Assembly: GCA_947631845.1 (NCBI GenBank) | Contig: CANRMY010000024.1 | Location: 1-36,777, forward strand | Direction of reading: 5' to 3' | Length of the DNA: 36,777 bases | Source of the DNA: an uncultured Oscillospiraceae bacterium | Lineage (GTDB): Bacteria > Bacillota > Clostridia > Oscillospirales > Oscillospiraceae | Program-made: the position numbers and the translations under genes | Notes under the pieces: generated by a model | Told to the model about the DNA's origin: nothing | What the model saw: only the letters and a program-made list of their open reading frames with translations | Database searches by the model: none | In this document: in pieces, positions 16,211 through 23,806 of the stretch | How the letters are laid out: the number at the start of each line of letters is the position of its first letter | Numbering within the stretch: the stretch's first letter is position 1

Positions 16211-17259
16211 TCACTGTAAGCCATCTGACGAAATATTATGGCCGTCACCTGGCCGTCAGCGACCTGTCCTTTGAGATCGGCGAGGGCCACGTCTACGGCT
16301 TCCTGGGCCCCAACGGGGCGGGGAAGTCCACCACCATGAACATCATGACCGGGTGCCTCTCCGCCACGGAAGGGTCGGTGAGCATCGACGGCCACGACAT
16401 CTTCGAGGAGCCGCGGGCCGCCAAAAGGCTCATCGGGTACCTGCCCGAACAGCCGCCCCTGTATCTGAGCGAGACGCCGGAGGAGTACCTTCACTTCGTA
16501 GGGCAGGCCAATGGCCTGCGGGGGGAGCGCCTGCGGGCGGAGCTGGAGGCCGCCATTGAGGCCACGGGCATCGAGCCGGTGCGCCATAAACGCATCGGCG
16601 CCCTCTCCAAGGGCTTCCGCCAGCGGGTGGGCATCGCCCAGGCCCTGCTGGGCGACCCGCGTGTCATCATTCTGGACGAACCCACGGTGGGCCTGGATCC
16701 TCTGCAGATCCTGGAGATCCGGGATCTGATACGCCGGCTGGGCCGCACCCACACCGTCATCTTCTCCTCCCACATCCTCTCCGAGGTCCAGACCGTCTGC
16801 GACCGGATCCTCATCATCGCCCACGGCAAACTTGTGGCCCAGGGCGAGCCGGAGGAACTGGAGCGGGAGCTGGCTGGGGAGACCGAGATCCAGCTCACCG
16901 TGGACGCGGACGACCTGACAGCGGCGAAGATCGTGGCCTCCGTGGAGGGCCTTCACGCCCTGGAGGTCACGGGGGAGGGGAGCGTCTCCACCTTCCGGCT
17001 GGCCGCCGGGGACGGCGACCCCCACGCCATGACCCGGGCCCTCTTCGGCGCTTTTGCCAAGGCGGATACGGCCATCCTGGAGATGGGCGTCAAAAAGGCC
17101 ACCCTGGAGGACGTCTTCCTGGAGCTCACGGAAAAGGACGGCTCCGACCTCCCCACGCCGGAGGACGGCGCGGCGGAAAATGACACGCCGGAGGACGGCG
17201 CGGCGGACGATTTTAAGGAAAGCGAGGCGACCGGCCATGACGGCGATCCTGAAGCATGA
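16207..17259 (+). CDS. ABC transporter ATP-binding protein (GldA-like)
   Basis: This 350-aa ATPase has a standard ABC domain: Walker A GPNGAGKSTT, Q-loop in IGYLPEQPPLY, signature LSKGFRQR, Walker B VIILDEPTVGLD and the switch H in FSSHILSEV. A C-terminal extension of about 120 residues ends in an acidic tandem repeat (TPEDGAAEN, then TPEDGAADD). It starts with GTG inside the htrA stop and overlaps the permease start by 23 nt. With the next three genes it matches the GldA-GldF-GldG-like exporter arrangement found in many Firmicutes and Bacteroidetes. The cargo is unknown. Confidence 0.92.
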   Translation: MITVSHLTKYYGRHLAVSDLSFEIGEGHVYGFLGPNGAGKSTTMNIMTGCLSATEGSVSIDGHDIFEEPRAAKRLIGYLPEQPPLYLSETPEEYLHFVGQANGLRGERLRAELEAAIEATGIEPVRHKRIGALSKGFRQRVGIAQALLGDPRVIILDEPTVGLDPLQILEIRDLIRRLGRTHTVIFSSHILSEVQTVCDRILIIAHGKLVAQGEPEELERELAGETEIQLTVDADDLTAAKIVASVEGLHALEVTGEGSVSTFRLAAGDGDPHAMTRALFGAFAKADTAILEMGVKKATLEDVFLELTEKDGSDLPTPEDGAAENDTPEDGAADDFKESEATGHDGDPEA

Positions 17260-18100
17260 ACTGAGGGCCCATTTCCACTCCCTCACCGCCTGGGTCTTCG
17301 GCGCGTTTCTGCTGTGCTTTGTGGGGATCGGGGCGCTCCAGTACAATCTGAAGGCGGCTGTCAGCAACTTTGAGTACGTGCTGGGCTACTGCGCCATCAT
17401 CCTGGCCATCATCGTGCCCCTTCTGACCATGCGGACCATCGCCGAGGAGCGGAAGCAGAAAACGGATCAGCTTCTCTACTCCCTGCCCGTCACCACCACC
17501 CAGGTGGTGCTGGGGAAGTACCTGGCGCTGCTGGTCCTCTTTGCCATCCCGCTGTTGATCGTGTGCCTCTACCCGCTGATTTTCGCCCAGTACGGCGACG
17601 TCTACCTGCCCACCGCCTACGGCGCCATCGGGGCCTTCTTCCTGATGGGCGCGGCGCTGATCGCCCTGGGGGTGTTTATTTCTTCCCTCACCGAAAATCA
17701 GGGCTTCGCCGCCGGGCTGGGCGTGGCGGTGATGCTCTTCAACTACTACAGCGTCAGCCTGTCGGAGTACGTCTCCCGCACCACCGTGGGTTCCGGCATC
17801 GCCCTGGCGGTGCTGGCCGTGCTCCTGTGCCTGCTGATCCGGTACATGACGAAAAATACCAATCTGGCCTACGGCGCGGCGGTGGTGCTGATCCTGGCCC
17901 TCTCCGGGGTGCTCTGGTTCAAGCCGGAGCTGTTGGAGGGACTGCTGCCGGAGATCATGGAAAAGCTCTCCTTCTTTGAGCGGTTCTATACCTTTGTGGA
18001 CGGGGTCTTTGACCTGACCAGCGTGGTCTTCTACCTGACCGCCATCGTCTTTTTCCTCTTTTTATCCGTCCAGTCCCTGGAGAAGCGGAGGTACAACTGA
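17237..18100 (+). CDS. ABC transporter permease (GldF-like, ABC-2)
   Basis: This 287-aa ABC-2-type permease has six predicted membrane helices, beginning with WVFGAFLLCFVGIGAL and ending with LTSVVFYLTAIVFFLFL. The cytoplasmic motif TIAEERKQKTDQLLYSLPVT, which follows the second helix, is a hallmark of GldF/NosY-like permeases. I chose the ATG at 17237, which lies inside the end of the ATPase gene. Longer upstream reading in this frame is only the shadow of the ATPase. It overlaps the next gene by one base. Confidence 0.88.
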   Translation: MTAILKHELRAHFHSLTAWVFGAFLLCFVGIGALQYNLKAAVSNFEYVLGYCAIILAIIVPLLTMRTIAEERKQKTDQLLYSLPVTTTQVVLGKYLALLVLFAIPLLIVCLYPLIFAQYGDVYLPTAYGAIGAFFLMGAALIALGVFISSLTENQGFAAGLGVAVMLFNYYSVSLSEYVSRTTVGSGIALAVLAVLLCLLIRYMTKNTNLAYGAAVVLILALSGVLWFKPELLEGLLPEIMEKLSFFERFYTFVDGVFDLTSVVFYLTAIVFFLFLSVQSLEKRRYN

Positions 18101-19536
18101 TGAAAAAGGAAAACGAAAACAAGAGGCGGAGCGCCCTGGCCCTCCGGGGCGGGGTGTACTCCCTGATCATCACCGTCGTGGTGCTGGCCGTTCTGATCGC
18201 GGTGAATGTGTTTGCCGAGAGCCTGCCCGCCACCTACACAAAACCGGATATTTCCTCGTCCAAGCTCTACTCCATCACCAGCAACACAAAGGTGGTCGTC
18301 AACGGCCTGAAGGACGATGTGACCATCTACTGGATCGTCCAGGCGGATCAGGAGAACACCGTCTTGGAGCGGCTTTTGGAGAAATACGAGAGCCTCTCCG
18401 ACCACCTGACGGTGGTGAAGCGAAACCCGGACGTGTACCCCACCTTCGTGGAGAAGTATACCGACGAGCAGGCGCAGAACAACTCCCTGGTGGTGGAGTG
18501 CGGGGACCGGAGCCGGTATATCGCCTATGACGACATTTTTGTGACGGACATGGACATGTACGCCTACACCTACACCACCGAGTTTGACGGCGAGGGCGCC
18601 ATCACCTCGGCCATCGACTACGTGACCAGCGACGATCTGCCCAAGGTGTACCTCTTGGAGGGTCACGGCGAGGCCGACCTGCCCCAGGGCTTTGCCGATA
18701 CGCTGACAAAGGAAAATATCGAGACGGACAGCCTTTCCCTGGCCGCCGTGGACACCATTCCCGAGGACGCGGATGCGGTGATGATCTACGCGCCGCAAAG
18801 CGATATTTCCGAGGAGGAGAAGACCATGCTGGCCGGGTATATCCGGGACGGCGGTAAGCTCCTGGCGCTGGCCGGGCCCGTGGAGGACGGGGCGCTGACA
18901 AATCTCACCGCCCTGCTGGAAAACTACGGCGTCACAGCTAAGGACGGCATCGTGGTGGAGGCCGACCGGGCCCACTACGGCTTCCAACAGCCCCTCATCC
19001 TGATCCCGGATCTGGGCGACAGCCAGATCACCCAGCCCCTGACGGAGGATCGGTACTTCCCCATGCTGCCCATCGCCCAGGGCCTTGTGACCAGCGGCGA
19101 TGTGAACGGCACGGTGACGGAGCTCCTGACCACCTCCGATACGGCCTTCAGCAAGCTGGCCGGCTTCGACCTTAATACCTATGAGAAGGAGGAGGGCGAC
19201 ATCGACGGCCCCTTTGCCCTGGCGGTGGATATCGAGGACGACGGGGGCGGGGAGCTCATCTGGTTCGGGAGCGGCCAGTTTTTGGAGGATATGTACAACG
19301 CCTACTCCTCCGGGGCCAACAGCGACCTGGTGATGAACGCCCTCTCCCAGCTCATCGGGGAGCGGGAGGCCCTGGCCATCCGTTCCAAGTCCCTGAATTA
19401 TAACTACCTGACCATCTCCGAATCCACCTCCAACGTCCTGAAAGCGGTGATGATCGGCCTGGTGCCCCTGGCCTTCCTGGGAATCGGGATCGCCGTTGTG
19501 ATTCGCAGAAGGAGGCTGACAAATGAAACGGTATAA
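18100..19536 (+). CDS. GldG-like ABC transporter auxiliary protein
   Basis: This 478-aa protein has an N-terminal membrane helix (about 20-40), a large extracytoplasmic domain of the ABC_transp_aux/GldG type and a C-terminal helix (about 445-468) ending in positively charged RRRRL. DLPKVYLLEGHGE followed by a glutamine-amidotransferase-like fold (DADAVMIYAPQSDISEEE, then YIRDGGKLLALAGP) is typical. It presumably rests on the permease on the outer face and helps substrate transfer. It starts at the stop of the permease (TGATG) and overlaps the DUF4340 gene by 14 nt. Confidence 0.88.
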   Translation: MKKENENKRRSALALRGGVYSLIITVVVLAVLIAVNVFAESLPATYTKPDISSSKLYSITSNTKVVVNGLKDDVTIYWIVQADQENTVLERLLEKYESLSDHLTVVKRNPDVYPTFVEKYTDEQAQNNSLVVECGDRSRYIAYDDIFVTDMDMYAYTYTTEFDGEGAITSAIDYVTSDDLPKVYLLEGHGEADLPQGFADTLTKENIETDSLSLAAVDTIPEDADAVMIYAPQSDISEEEKTMLAGYIRDGGKLLALAGPVEDGALTNLTALLENYGVTAKDGIVVEADRAHYGFQQPLILIPDLGDSQITQPLTEDRYFPMLPIAQGLVTSGDVNGTVTELLTTSDTAFSKLAGFDLNTYEKEEGDIDGPFALAVDIEDDGGGELIWFGSGQFLEDMYNAYSSGANSDLVMNALSQLIGEREALAIRSKSLNYNYLTISESTSNVLKAVMIGLVPLAFLGIGIAVVIRRRRLTNETV

Positions 19537-20863
19537 ACGCGTCTTCGTCCTGCTGGGCGTACTGGTGATCGTGGTGGCCGCCGCCTTCGCCGTCTCCCAT
19601 ATGCGGGAGCGGAAAGAGGCCATCAAAACCTCCGGCGAGACGTTCCTCACCGTCCCCGCCGACAGCGTGACGGCCCTTGACTGGACAAACGGCGATACAA
19701 GCCTTGCCTTTCACAAGGAGGACAACTGGCTTTGGGACGACGATGAGGCGTTCCCGGTGGACCAGGAGGAGATAGCGAAGCTCCTGGCCCCCTTTGAAAG
19801 CATGGCCGCCGCCTTTGTGATCGACGATGTGACCGACTATGAGCAGTACGGCCTGACGGAGCCGGAGTGTACCGTCAACCTGACCGCCGGAGAGACGAAA
19901 ACCACCGTCAAGCTGGGCGCCTACAGCAGTCTTGACCAGCAGCGCTATGTGGACATCGGCGACGGCAAGGTGTACCTGGTGGCGGACGACCCCCTGGACG
20001 ACTACGATGTGGAGCTTGCGGACCTGATAGAGCACGACAAGATCCCCGCCCTGGACCCGGCGTCCTTCACGGTGACCGGCGCGGTGGAGCTGGACGCCGC
20101 CTATACGGAGGAGGGCGACAGCTATTGCGCCGAGGACGTGTACTTTACCGCGGACGGCCTGCCGCTGGATACGGACCGGGTGGAGGATTGGCTCGACCGG
20201 TTTGAGTCCCTGTCCCTGACAGACTATGTGACCTACAACGTCACGGACGAGGAGCTGGCCGCCTATGGTTTGGACGAGCCCGATCTGACCGTCACCGTCA
20301 CCCCCAAGGAGGGGGATCCCGTGACCTTTGAGCTCTCTGAGGTCATCCCCGAGGACGCTGAAAGCGAGGAGGAGACAAAGGCGTATATCCGGTTTAACGG
20401 CAGCCAGATCATATATTCCATCGCTCCCGGCGATTACACGGTAATCAGCCAGGCGGCCTACGATGATCTCAGACACCGGGAGCTTTTCACGCCGGAATTT
20501 GAGAGCGTCACCGCCATCGACGTGACGCTGGAGGGCGCTGCCTACCCCTTTGTCCTCACGGAAAACGAGGAGGGGGACAGCGTCTGGACCTACAGCGGCG
20601 TGGAGATCGAGATCAGCGGCGTCAGGTCCGCTCTCACGGCTCTTACGGCCTCCTCCTTCACCGACCAGGAGCCCACGGGGCAGGAGGAAATATCCCTCAC
20701 CCTCCATCTCGCCGACGAGGCGCACCCGGAGCTTACCATGACTCTCTACCGCCTGGACGGCTCCCTGTGCTCGGCCAGCGTCAACGGCCAGCCGGTCTGC
20801 ACCGTCTCCCGTTCCCTGGCCGTGGACCTCATCGAGGCGGTGAACGCCCTGGTCCTCGGCTGA
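19523..20863 (+). CDS. DUF4340 membrane-anchored protein
   Basis: This 446-aa protein has one N-terminal anchor helix (about 6-25) and an extracytoplasmic region containing duplicated DUF4340 segments (DDVTDYEQYGLTEPECTV, then NVTDEELAAYGLDEPDLTV). The latter motifs recur in DUF4340 proteins, which nearly always accompany GldG-like genes. It is the last gene of the htrA-ABC operon; a terminator lies about 105 nt downstream. Function is unknown; an accessory role in the exporter is inferred from context. A strong antisense promoter starts just beyond its 3' end. Confidence 0.85.
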   Translation: MKRYKRVFVLLGVLVIVVAAAFAVSHMRERKEAIKTSGETFLTVPADSVTALDWTNGDTSLAFHKEDNWLWDDDEAFPVDQEEIAKLLAPFESMAAAFVIDDVTDYEQYGLTEPECTVNLTAGETKTTVKLGAYSSLDQQRYVDIGDGKVYLVADDPLDDYDVELADLIEHDKIPALDPASFTVTGAVELDAAYTEEGDSYCAEDVYFTADGLPLDTDRVEDWLDRFESLSLTDYVTYNVTDEELAAYGLDEPDLTVTVTPKEGDPVTFELSEVIPEDAESEEETKAYIRFNGSQIIYSIAPGDYTVISQAAYDDLRHRELFTPEFESVTAIDVTLEGAAYPFVLTENEEGDSVWTYSGVEIEISGVRSALTALTASSFTDQEPTGQEEISLTLHLADEAHPELTMTLYRLDGSLCSASVNGQPVCTVSRSLAVDLIEAVNALVLG

Positions 20864-20884
20864 CAGTGCTTTGCCATTACGTGT

Positions 20885-20913
20885 ATTATACCACAAAGCT
20901 AAGTATTTGTCAA
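20885..20913 (-). promoter_or_regulatory. Perfect consensus sigmaA promoter, antisense to the ABC operon
   Basis: On the minus strand TTGACA (20913-20908), exactly 17 bp, and TATAAT (20890-20885) give a 12/12 match. The 30 bp upstream of the -35 are AT-rich with a TTATTTTAAAATAA palindrome, like an UP element. No leftward gene follows: the transcript would start near 20878 and run antisense into the DUF4340 gene. Confidence 0.8.
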
Positions 20914-20966
20914 GCGTTATTTTAAAATAATCTAAAATATTTCAATGCTTTGAATATAGAGGCGAC

Positions 20967-20994
20967 AAAAACCCCGGAGAAATCCGGGGTTTTT
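20967..20994 (+). terminator. Terminator of the HtrA/ABC operon
   Basis: An 8-bp stem ACCCCGGA / TCCGGGGT closed by a GAAA tetraloop is flanked by A4 and T5, so it can work in both directions. The same sequence in inverted orientation terminates degV at 21587. Confidence 0.9.
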
Positions 20995-21009
20995 CACGTT
21001 TATAAGGTG

Positions 21010-21581
21010 CCATCGAATTTCGCAATATCTAATTAATACGCTTCTGTAGGGGCCGCATCGGGGTCCCCATCGGGCTATTGCCCGATGGGGAAAGGACGAG
21101 CCGAGCCAGCGCCTGAGGGCGAATACTTGGAGCCCGAGGTTAAGCGGCTCGCGCGAGGACGAAGGCGGCCCGATATTTCAATGGCGGCGAAGCCGCAACC
21201 TTTTTTGGGGCGGCGCGTGAGAAATTCGAAGGTGCGTCGGGCCGGCCGGGTGTCCGGCCCGTACGGGTGCGTTATACGAAATGCGGCGGGAATTTGTGGG
21301 CCGCCCGGGAGGGCGGCCCCTACGACCTTTGACGAAACAAATCCCCATTAATGCCGAATTTCCGGCAATCTTCCCGCAAACGCCGTAGGGGCGGCCGTCC
21401 CCGGCCGCCCGTCCATCGAATTTCCATAAACCTTCCGTTACAACGCCGTACGGGCCGCCGCCCTCGGCGGCCCATGGGACCATCGAATTTCGCAATATCT
21501 AATTGATACGCTTCTGTAGGGGCCGCCTCTCCAGACGGCCCACGAATTTTAATAAGCGGCGAAGCCGCAACCTTTTTAACT
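21010..21581. repeat. Intergenic repeat island (direct repeats and GC hairpins)
   Basis: No gene is supported in 20864-21628. A 47-bp direct repeat with one mismatch lies at 21010-21056 and 21480-21526, starting CCATCGAATTTCGCAATATC and ending GTAGGGGCCGC. A hairpin followed by a T-run, GCGGCGAAGCCGC then AACCTTTTT, occurs near 21183 and 21555. Several GC palindromes carry a TAGGGGC/GCCCCTA edge (21298-21330, 21387-21412, 21446-21472). Units A (21062-21161) and B (21239-21318) recur at the left end of the window. It looks like a nest of non-autonomous repeats. Confidence 0.8.
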
Positions 21582-21610
21582 AAAAAACCCCGGATTTCTC
21601 CGGGGTTTTT
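21582..21610 (-). terminator. Terminator of degV, inverted twin of the one at 20967
   Basis: The stem ACCCCGGA (21587-21594) / TCCGGGGT (21599-21606) reads on the minus strand as the same GAAA-loop hairpin found at 20971-20990, followed by six U residues. It lies about 20 nt beyond the degV stop. Confidence 0.88.
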
Positions 21611-21628
21611 CGTGTTAAAAAGACTGAT

Positions 21629-22531
21629 TCAATTTTTAGATAAGTCCGCTTTTTGGATGAGGCTGAAGCCCAGGGGATAGGGGCCGGTGTGGACGGAGAT
21701 GGCCGCGCCGATGTGATAGATGGGCAGCTCCGGCCGGTGGCCGGCCTCCTGAAGATGCGCGGCGATCACGTCCCGGAAGACCTGGCCCTCCTCGTAGTCG
21801 TACCCGTAGCCGATATCGGCCACATACTCATCCGTGGAGGCGAACGTCTCGTTTACGTATTTCACCGCCAGCTTGCCCACCATATCCATGGATTTTTTCC
21901 GGGAGCGGGTGATGCCGGAGGGGAAGATCTCGCCCTCCTTCAGGGTGATCAGCGGGCGGATGCCCAGGAGCGACCCGGCCATCCCGGCCAGCTTCCCGAT
22001 GCGGCCCCCGGCCCGCAGATAGTCCAGATTCCCCACGGTGAAGAAGATGCGCCCGGTGGGAAGGATGGCCCGGAGGCGCTTGACCGATTCCTCAAAATCA
22101 AATCCGGCGTCGCGGAGCTTAACAAGCTCCAGCACCACCAGCCCCTGGAGAACGGTATCCACCGTGGAGTCGATGACCTCCACCTTGATAGCGGGGTAGT
22201 CGTCGGCCAGAAGCTCCTTGGCGGCCAGCGCCACCTCGTAGCAGGAGGAGAACTTGCGGGTGATGGTGATGCAGATGATGTCCTCGCCGGCCCTGGCGGC
22301 CTCCTCGAAGGCCTCCAGAAAATCGCTGGTGGGGGGCATGGAGCTCTTGGGGAAGCTGCCCTGATGCTCCACCATCCACTTGTAGAAGTCGGCCTTGGAG
22401 ATCTCCACGTTTTCCTTGATGTAGTTTTTGTCGTCCGTGGTCACATAGAAGGGGACGACATGGATGCCCTTTTCCTGGCAAAGAGCCTCCGGCAGATCGC
22501 AGGAGCCGTCCGAAATGATCCTGTACGCCAA
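21629..22531 (-). CDS. DegV family fatty-acid-binding protein
   Basis: This 300-aa DegV protein begins with YRIISDGSCDLP, has KSSMPPTSDFLEAF for the first lipid-contacting serine/threonine region, then TRKFSSCYEVA, VIDSTVDT, the conserved DYLRAGGRIG and a C-terminal IGAAISVHTGPYPLGF. DegV proteins bind fatty acids; some act as FakB partners of a fatty acid kinase. I chose TTG at 22531 because AAGGAGG sits eight bases upstream; the GTG at 22540 abuts the ribosome site. It is transcribed alone from a promoter overlapped by an inverted repeat. A paralogue lies at 26696-27568. Confidence 0.9.
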   Translation of the reverse strand: MAYRIISDGSCDLPEALCQEKGIHVVPFYVTTDDKNYIKENVEISKADFYKWMVEHQGSFPKSSMPPTSDFLEAFEEAARAGEDIICITITRKFSSCYEVALAAKELLADDYPAIKVEVIDSTVDTVLQGLVVLELVKLRDAGFDFEESVKRLRAILPTGRIFFTVGNLDYLRAGGRIGKLAGMAGSLLGIRPLITLKEGEIFPSGITRSRKKSMDMVGKLAVKYVNETFASTDEYVADIGYGYDYEEGQVFRDVIAAHLQEAGHRPELPIYHIGAAISVHTGPYPLGFSLIQKADLSKN

Positions 22532-22584
22532 GCTGAACACCTCCTTGAGAAGAAATCCGATTAAATCGACACAGTGTACTATTT

Positions 22585-22631
22585 CCTGCCTATTATATTA
22601 CAGCAAAATCCCGCCCTTGACAATAGGCAGG
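22585..22631 (-). promoter_or_regulatory. degV promoter flanked by an inverted repeat
   Basis: On the minus strand TTGTCA (22623-22618), 17 bp and TAATAT (22600-22595) form the promoter. Perfect 10-bp arms CCTGCCTATT (22585-22594) and AATAGGCAGG (22622-22631) bracket it, one touching the -10 and one overlapping the -35, as expected for a repressor operator. A second imperfect hairpin (AAAATCCCGCC 22605-22615 with GGCAGGATTTT 22626-22636) overlaps and might weakly terminate the upstream phosphodiesterase transcript. Confidence 0.6.
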
Positions 22632-22683
22632 ATTTTACTGGATTGTAGAATTTGGCGAAACAGTTTTTAAGGAATGTGTCGGG

Positions 22684-23523
22684 TTAATCGGGGACAAAGC
22701 CCTCGAAGATGGGGACCACGCCCTCCGCCTCCAGGGCCCGCATCAGCTGGGGATCCCGGACTGTCCAGCTGACCTCGTGGACGCCGTAGAGCTTTTTCAT
22801 GAGCTTTAAGCTGGGCTGGGACCGGTCGATCCAATTGTAGGCGATGAAGTCCGGCGCGGTGAGGAAGGTGGTCAGCAGATACGTCATGACGGCCCGCTGG
22901 GGGACGTTGAGGCTGGCGGGCTTGGAGCGCAGAAAATTCTCGCTGAGCTGGCCGCGGATCACGTCCGGGTATTTTTTCTTCAGGCACATCAGCACCGAGG
23001 GATCGAAGGACTCCAGGCAGTAGAGGCCCTGGTAGCTTTCGAGCCTCTGCATCACGGCGTCGGTGAGGGCGTCGGCGTTGCCGCCGGCGGTCTTCAGCTC
23101 CACGATCAGCGGCGTTTTCCCCGCAAAGACCTCCAGCACCTGCTCGAAGAGGGGGATCGTCTCGCCGGAGCCCTTCAGGGGGCAGGCGGTCAGGTCCCGC
23201 GCCGCCAGCTCCTCCACCCGGACGGCCTTGCCGGTGACGCGGGCAAGATCGCTGTCGTGGACCACGGCCAGGGAGCCGTCCCGCATCAGGTGGACGTCCA
23301 GCTCCGCGCCGAAGCCGTGCTCCACGGCGGCCCGGAATGCGGAGAGGGAGTTTTCCGGCCGGCCCGCGTCCAGATCGTGCAGGCCCCGGTGGGCGTAGCG
23401 GACCTTTTGCAGGGCCTCCCACCCGGGCATGTTTCGCCGGGGCGTCAGGGCGGCCAGGTACGCCCCCGCTGTCAGCGCTGCGCCGGCGGTCAGTCCGGCG
23501 GCGGCTTTGGAAAGGGATCTCAT
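22684..23523 (-). CDS. Glycerophosphodiester phosphodiesterase
   Basis: This 279-aa GDPD-family enzyme has an N-terminal hydrophobic segment (about 5-27) that may anchor it. Catalytic motifs are AHRGLHD, PENSLSAF, GAELDVHLMRDG and VVHDSDL, then LIVELKT and VSWTVRD. It hydrolyses glycerophosphodiesters to glycerol-3-phosphate and an alcohol, a product that could feed the GlpA-like dehydrogenase encoded at 2823. AGGAGG sits six bases before the ATG. The IS110 element begins only about 77 bp upstream, so the native promoter may have been displaced. A 7-bp stem (23560-23576, CGTGGCC / GGCCACG) lies in the remaining leader. Confidence 0.9.
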   Translation of the reverse strand: MRSLSKAAAGLTAGAALTAGAYLAALTPRRNMPGWEALQKVRYAHRGLHDLDAGRPENSLSAFRAAVEHGFGAELDVHLMRDGSLAVVHDSDLARVTGKAVRVEELAARDLTACPLKGSGETIPLFEQVLEVFAGKTPLIVELKTAGGNADALTDAVMQRLESYQGLYCLESFDPSVLMCLKKKYPDVIRGQLSENFLRSKPASLNVPQRAVMTYLLTTFLTAPDFIAYNWIDRSQPSLKLMKKLYGVHEVSWTVRDPQLMRALEAEGVVPIFEGFVPD

Positions 23524-23601
23524 GGGATTCCTCCTGTTACAATAAATTTACCCCAACTTCGTGGCCGCCGGCCACGGGCGGGGGCATCTCGTTGCCCAAG
23601 C

Positions 23602-23610
23602 TGTTAGAAT
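23602..23610 (+). promoter_or_regulatory. Extended -10 at the IS110 left end
   Basis: TG-T-TAGAAT is an extended -10 element (TAGAAT 23605-23610, five of six) without a good -35 in the inserted copy. If the element circularises at the proposed CT core, the TTGACT at 25155-25160 in the right end lands exactly 17 bp upstream, giving a full promoter. Promoter formation at the joined ends is established for IS621. Confidence 0.6.
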
Positions 23611-23616
23611 GGAGAG

Positions 23617-23793
23617 GCAATGGTCTGGCATTCACCTCCAAGAGCTTCGCGCTCGAAAGAAAGTCAGTCAGCCATCCCTCCCATTCGCGGCGTTCGATTT
23701 GTGCAGGTAGAGTGCCCACACGGTACACTCGCGTCAGCAAACAGATGGAATCGGCAATGGGGAAAGATGGTTCGCCATTGTAATTCTTGTATC
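23617..23793 (+). ncRNA. Candidate bridge RNA of the IS110 element
   Basis: This is the transcript expected from the left-end -10; the 3' end is a guess based on the 177-nt IS621 RNA. Two guide loops are visible. Target loop: CCAAG (23638-23642) equals the left flank next to the core, a small stem follows (GAGC 23642-23645 / GCTC 23651-23654), then GAAAG (23655-23659), the complement of CT plus TTC of the right flank. Donor loop: TGCAGG (23702-23707) equals the right end before the core, then stem GAGTG / CACTC (23710-23730), then AACAG (23740-23744), the complement of CT plus GTT of the left end. The donor loop is closed by CGATT (23695-23699) with AATCG (23749-23753). Confidence 0.6.
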
Positions 23794-23806
23794 GGGAGGA
23801 TTCCAG

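Noticed and set aside
21085-21351. An 88-codon open frame in the repeat island.
   Set aside because: It crosses two repeat units, has no ribosome site and no recognisable sequence; the reading is better explained by GC-rich repeats.
21010-21581. CRISPR array.
   Set aside because: Only two long direct repeat copies 470 bp apart, no regular spacers and no cas genes.
22532-22540. GTG at 22540 as the degV start.
   Set aside because: It directly abuts the AAGGAGG ribosome site; the TTG at 22531 has normal spacing and the conserved region begins right after it.
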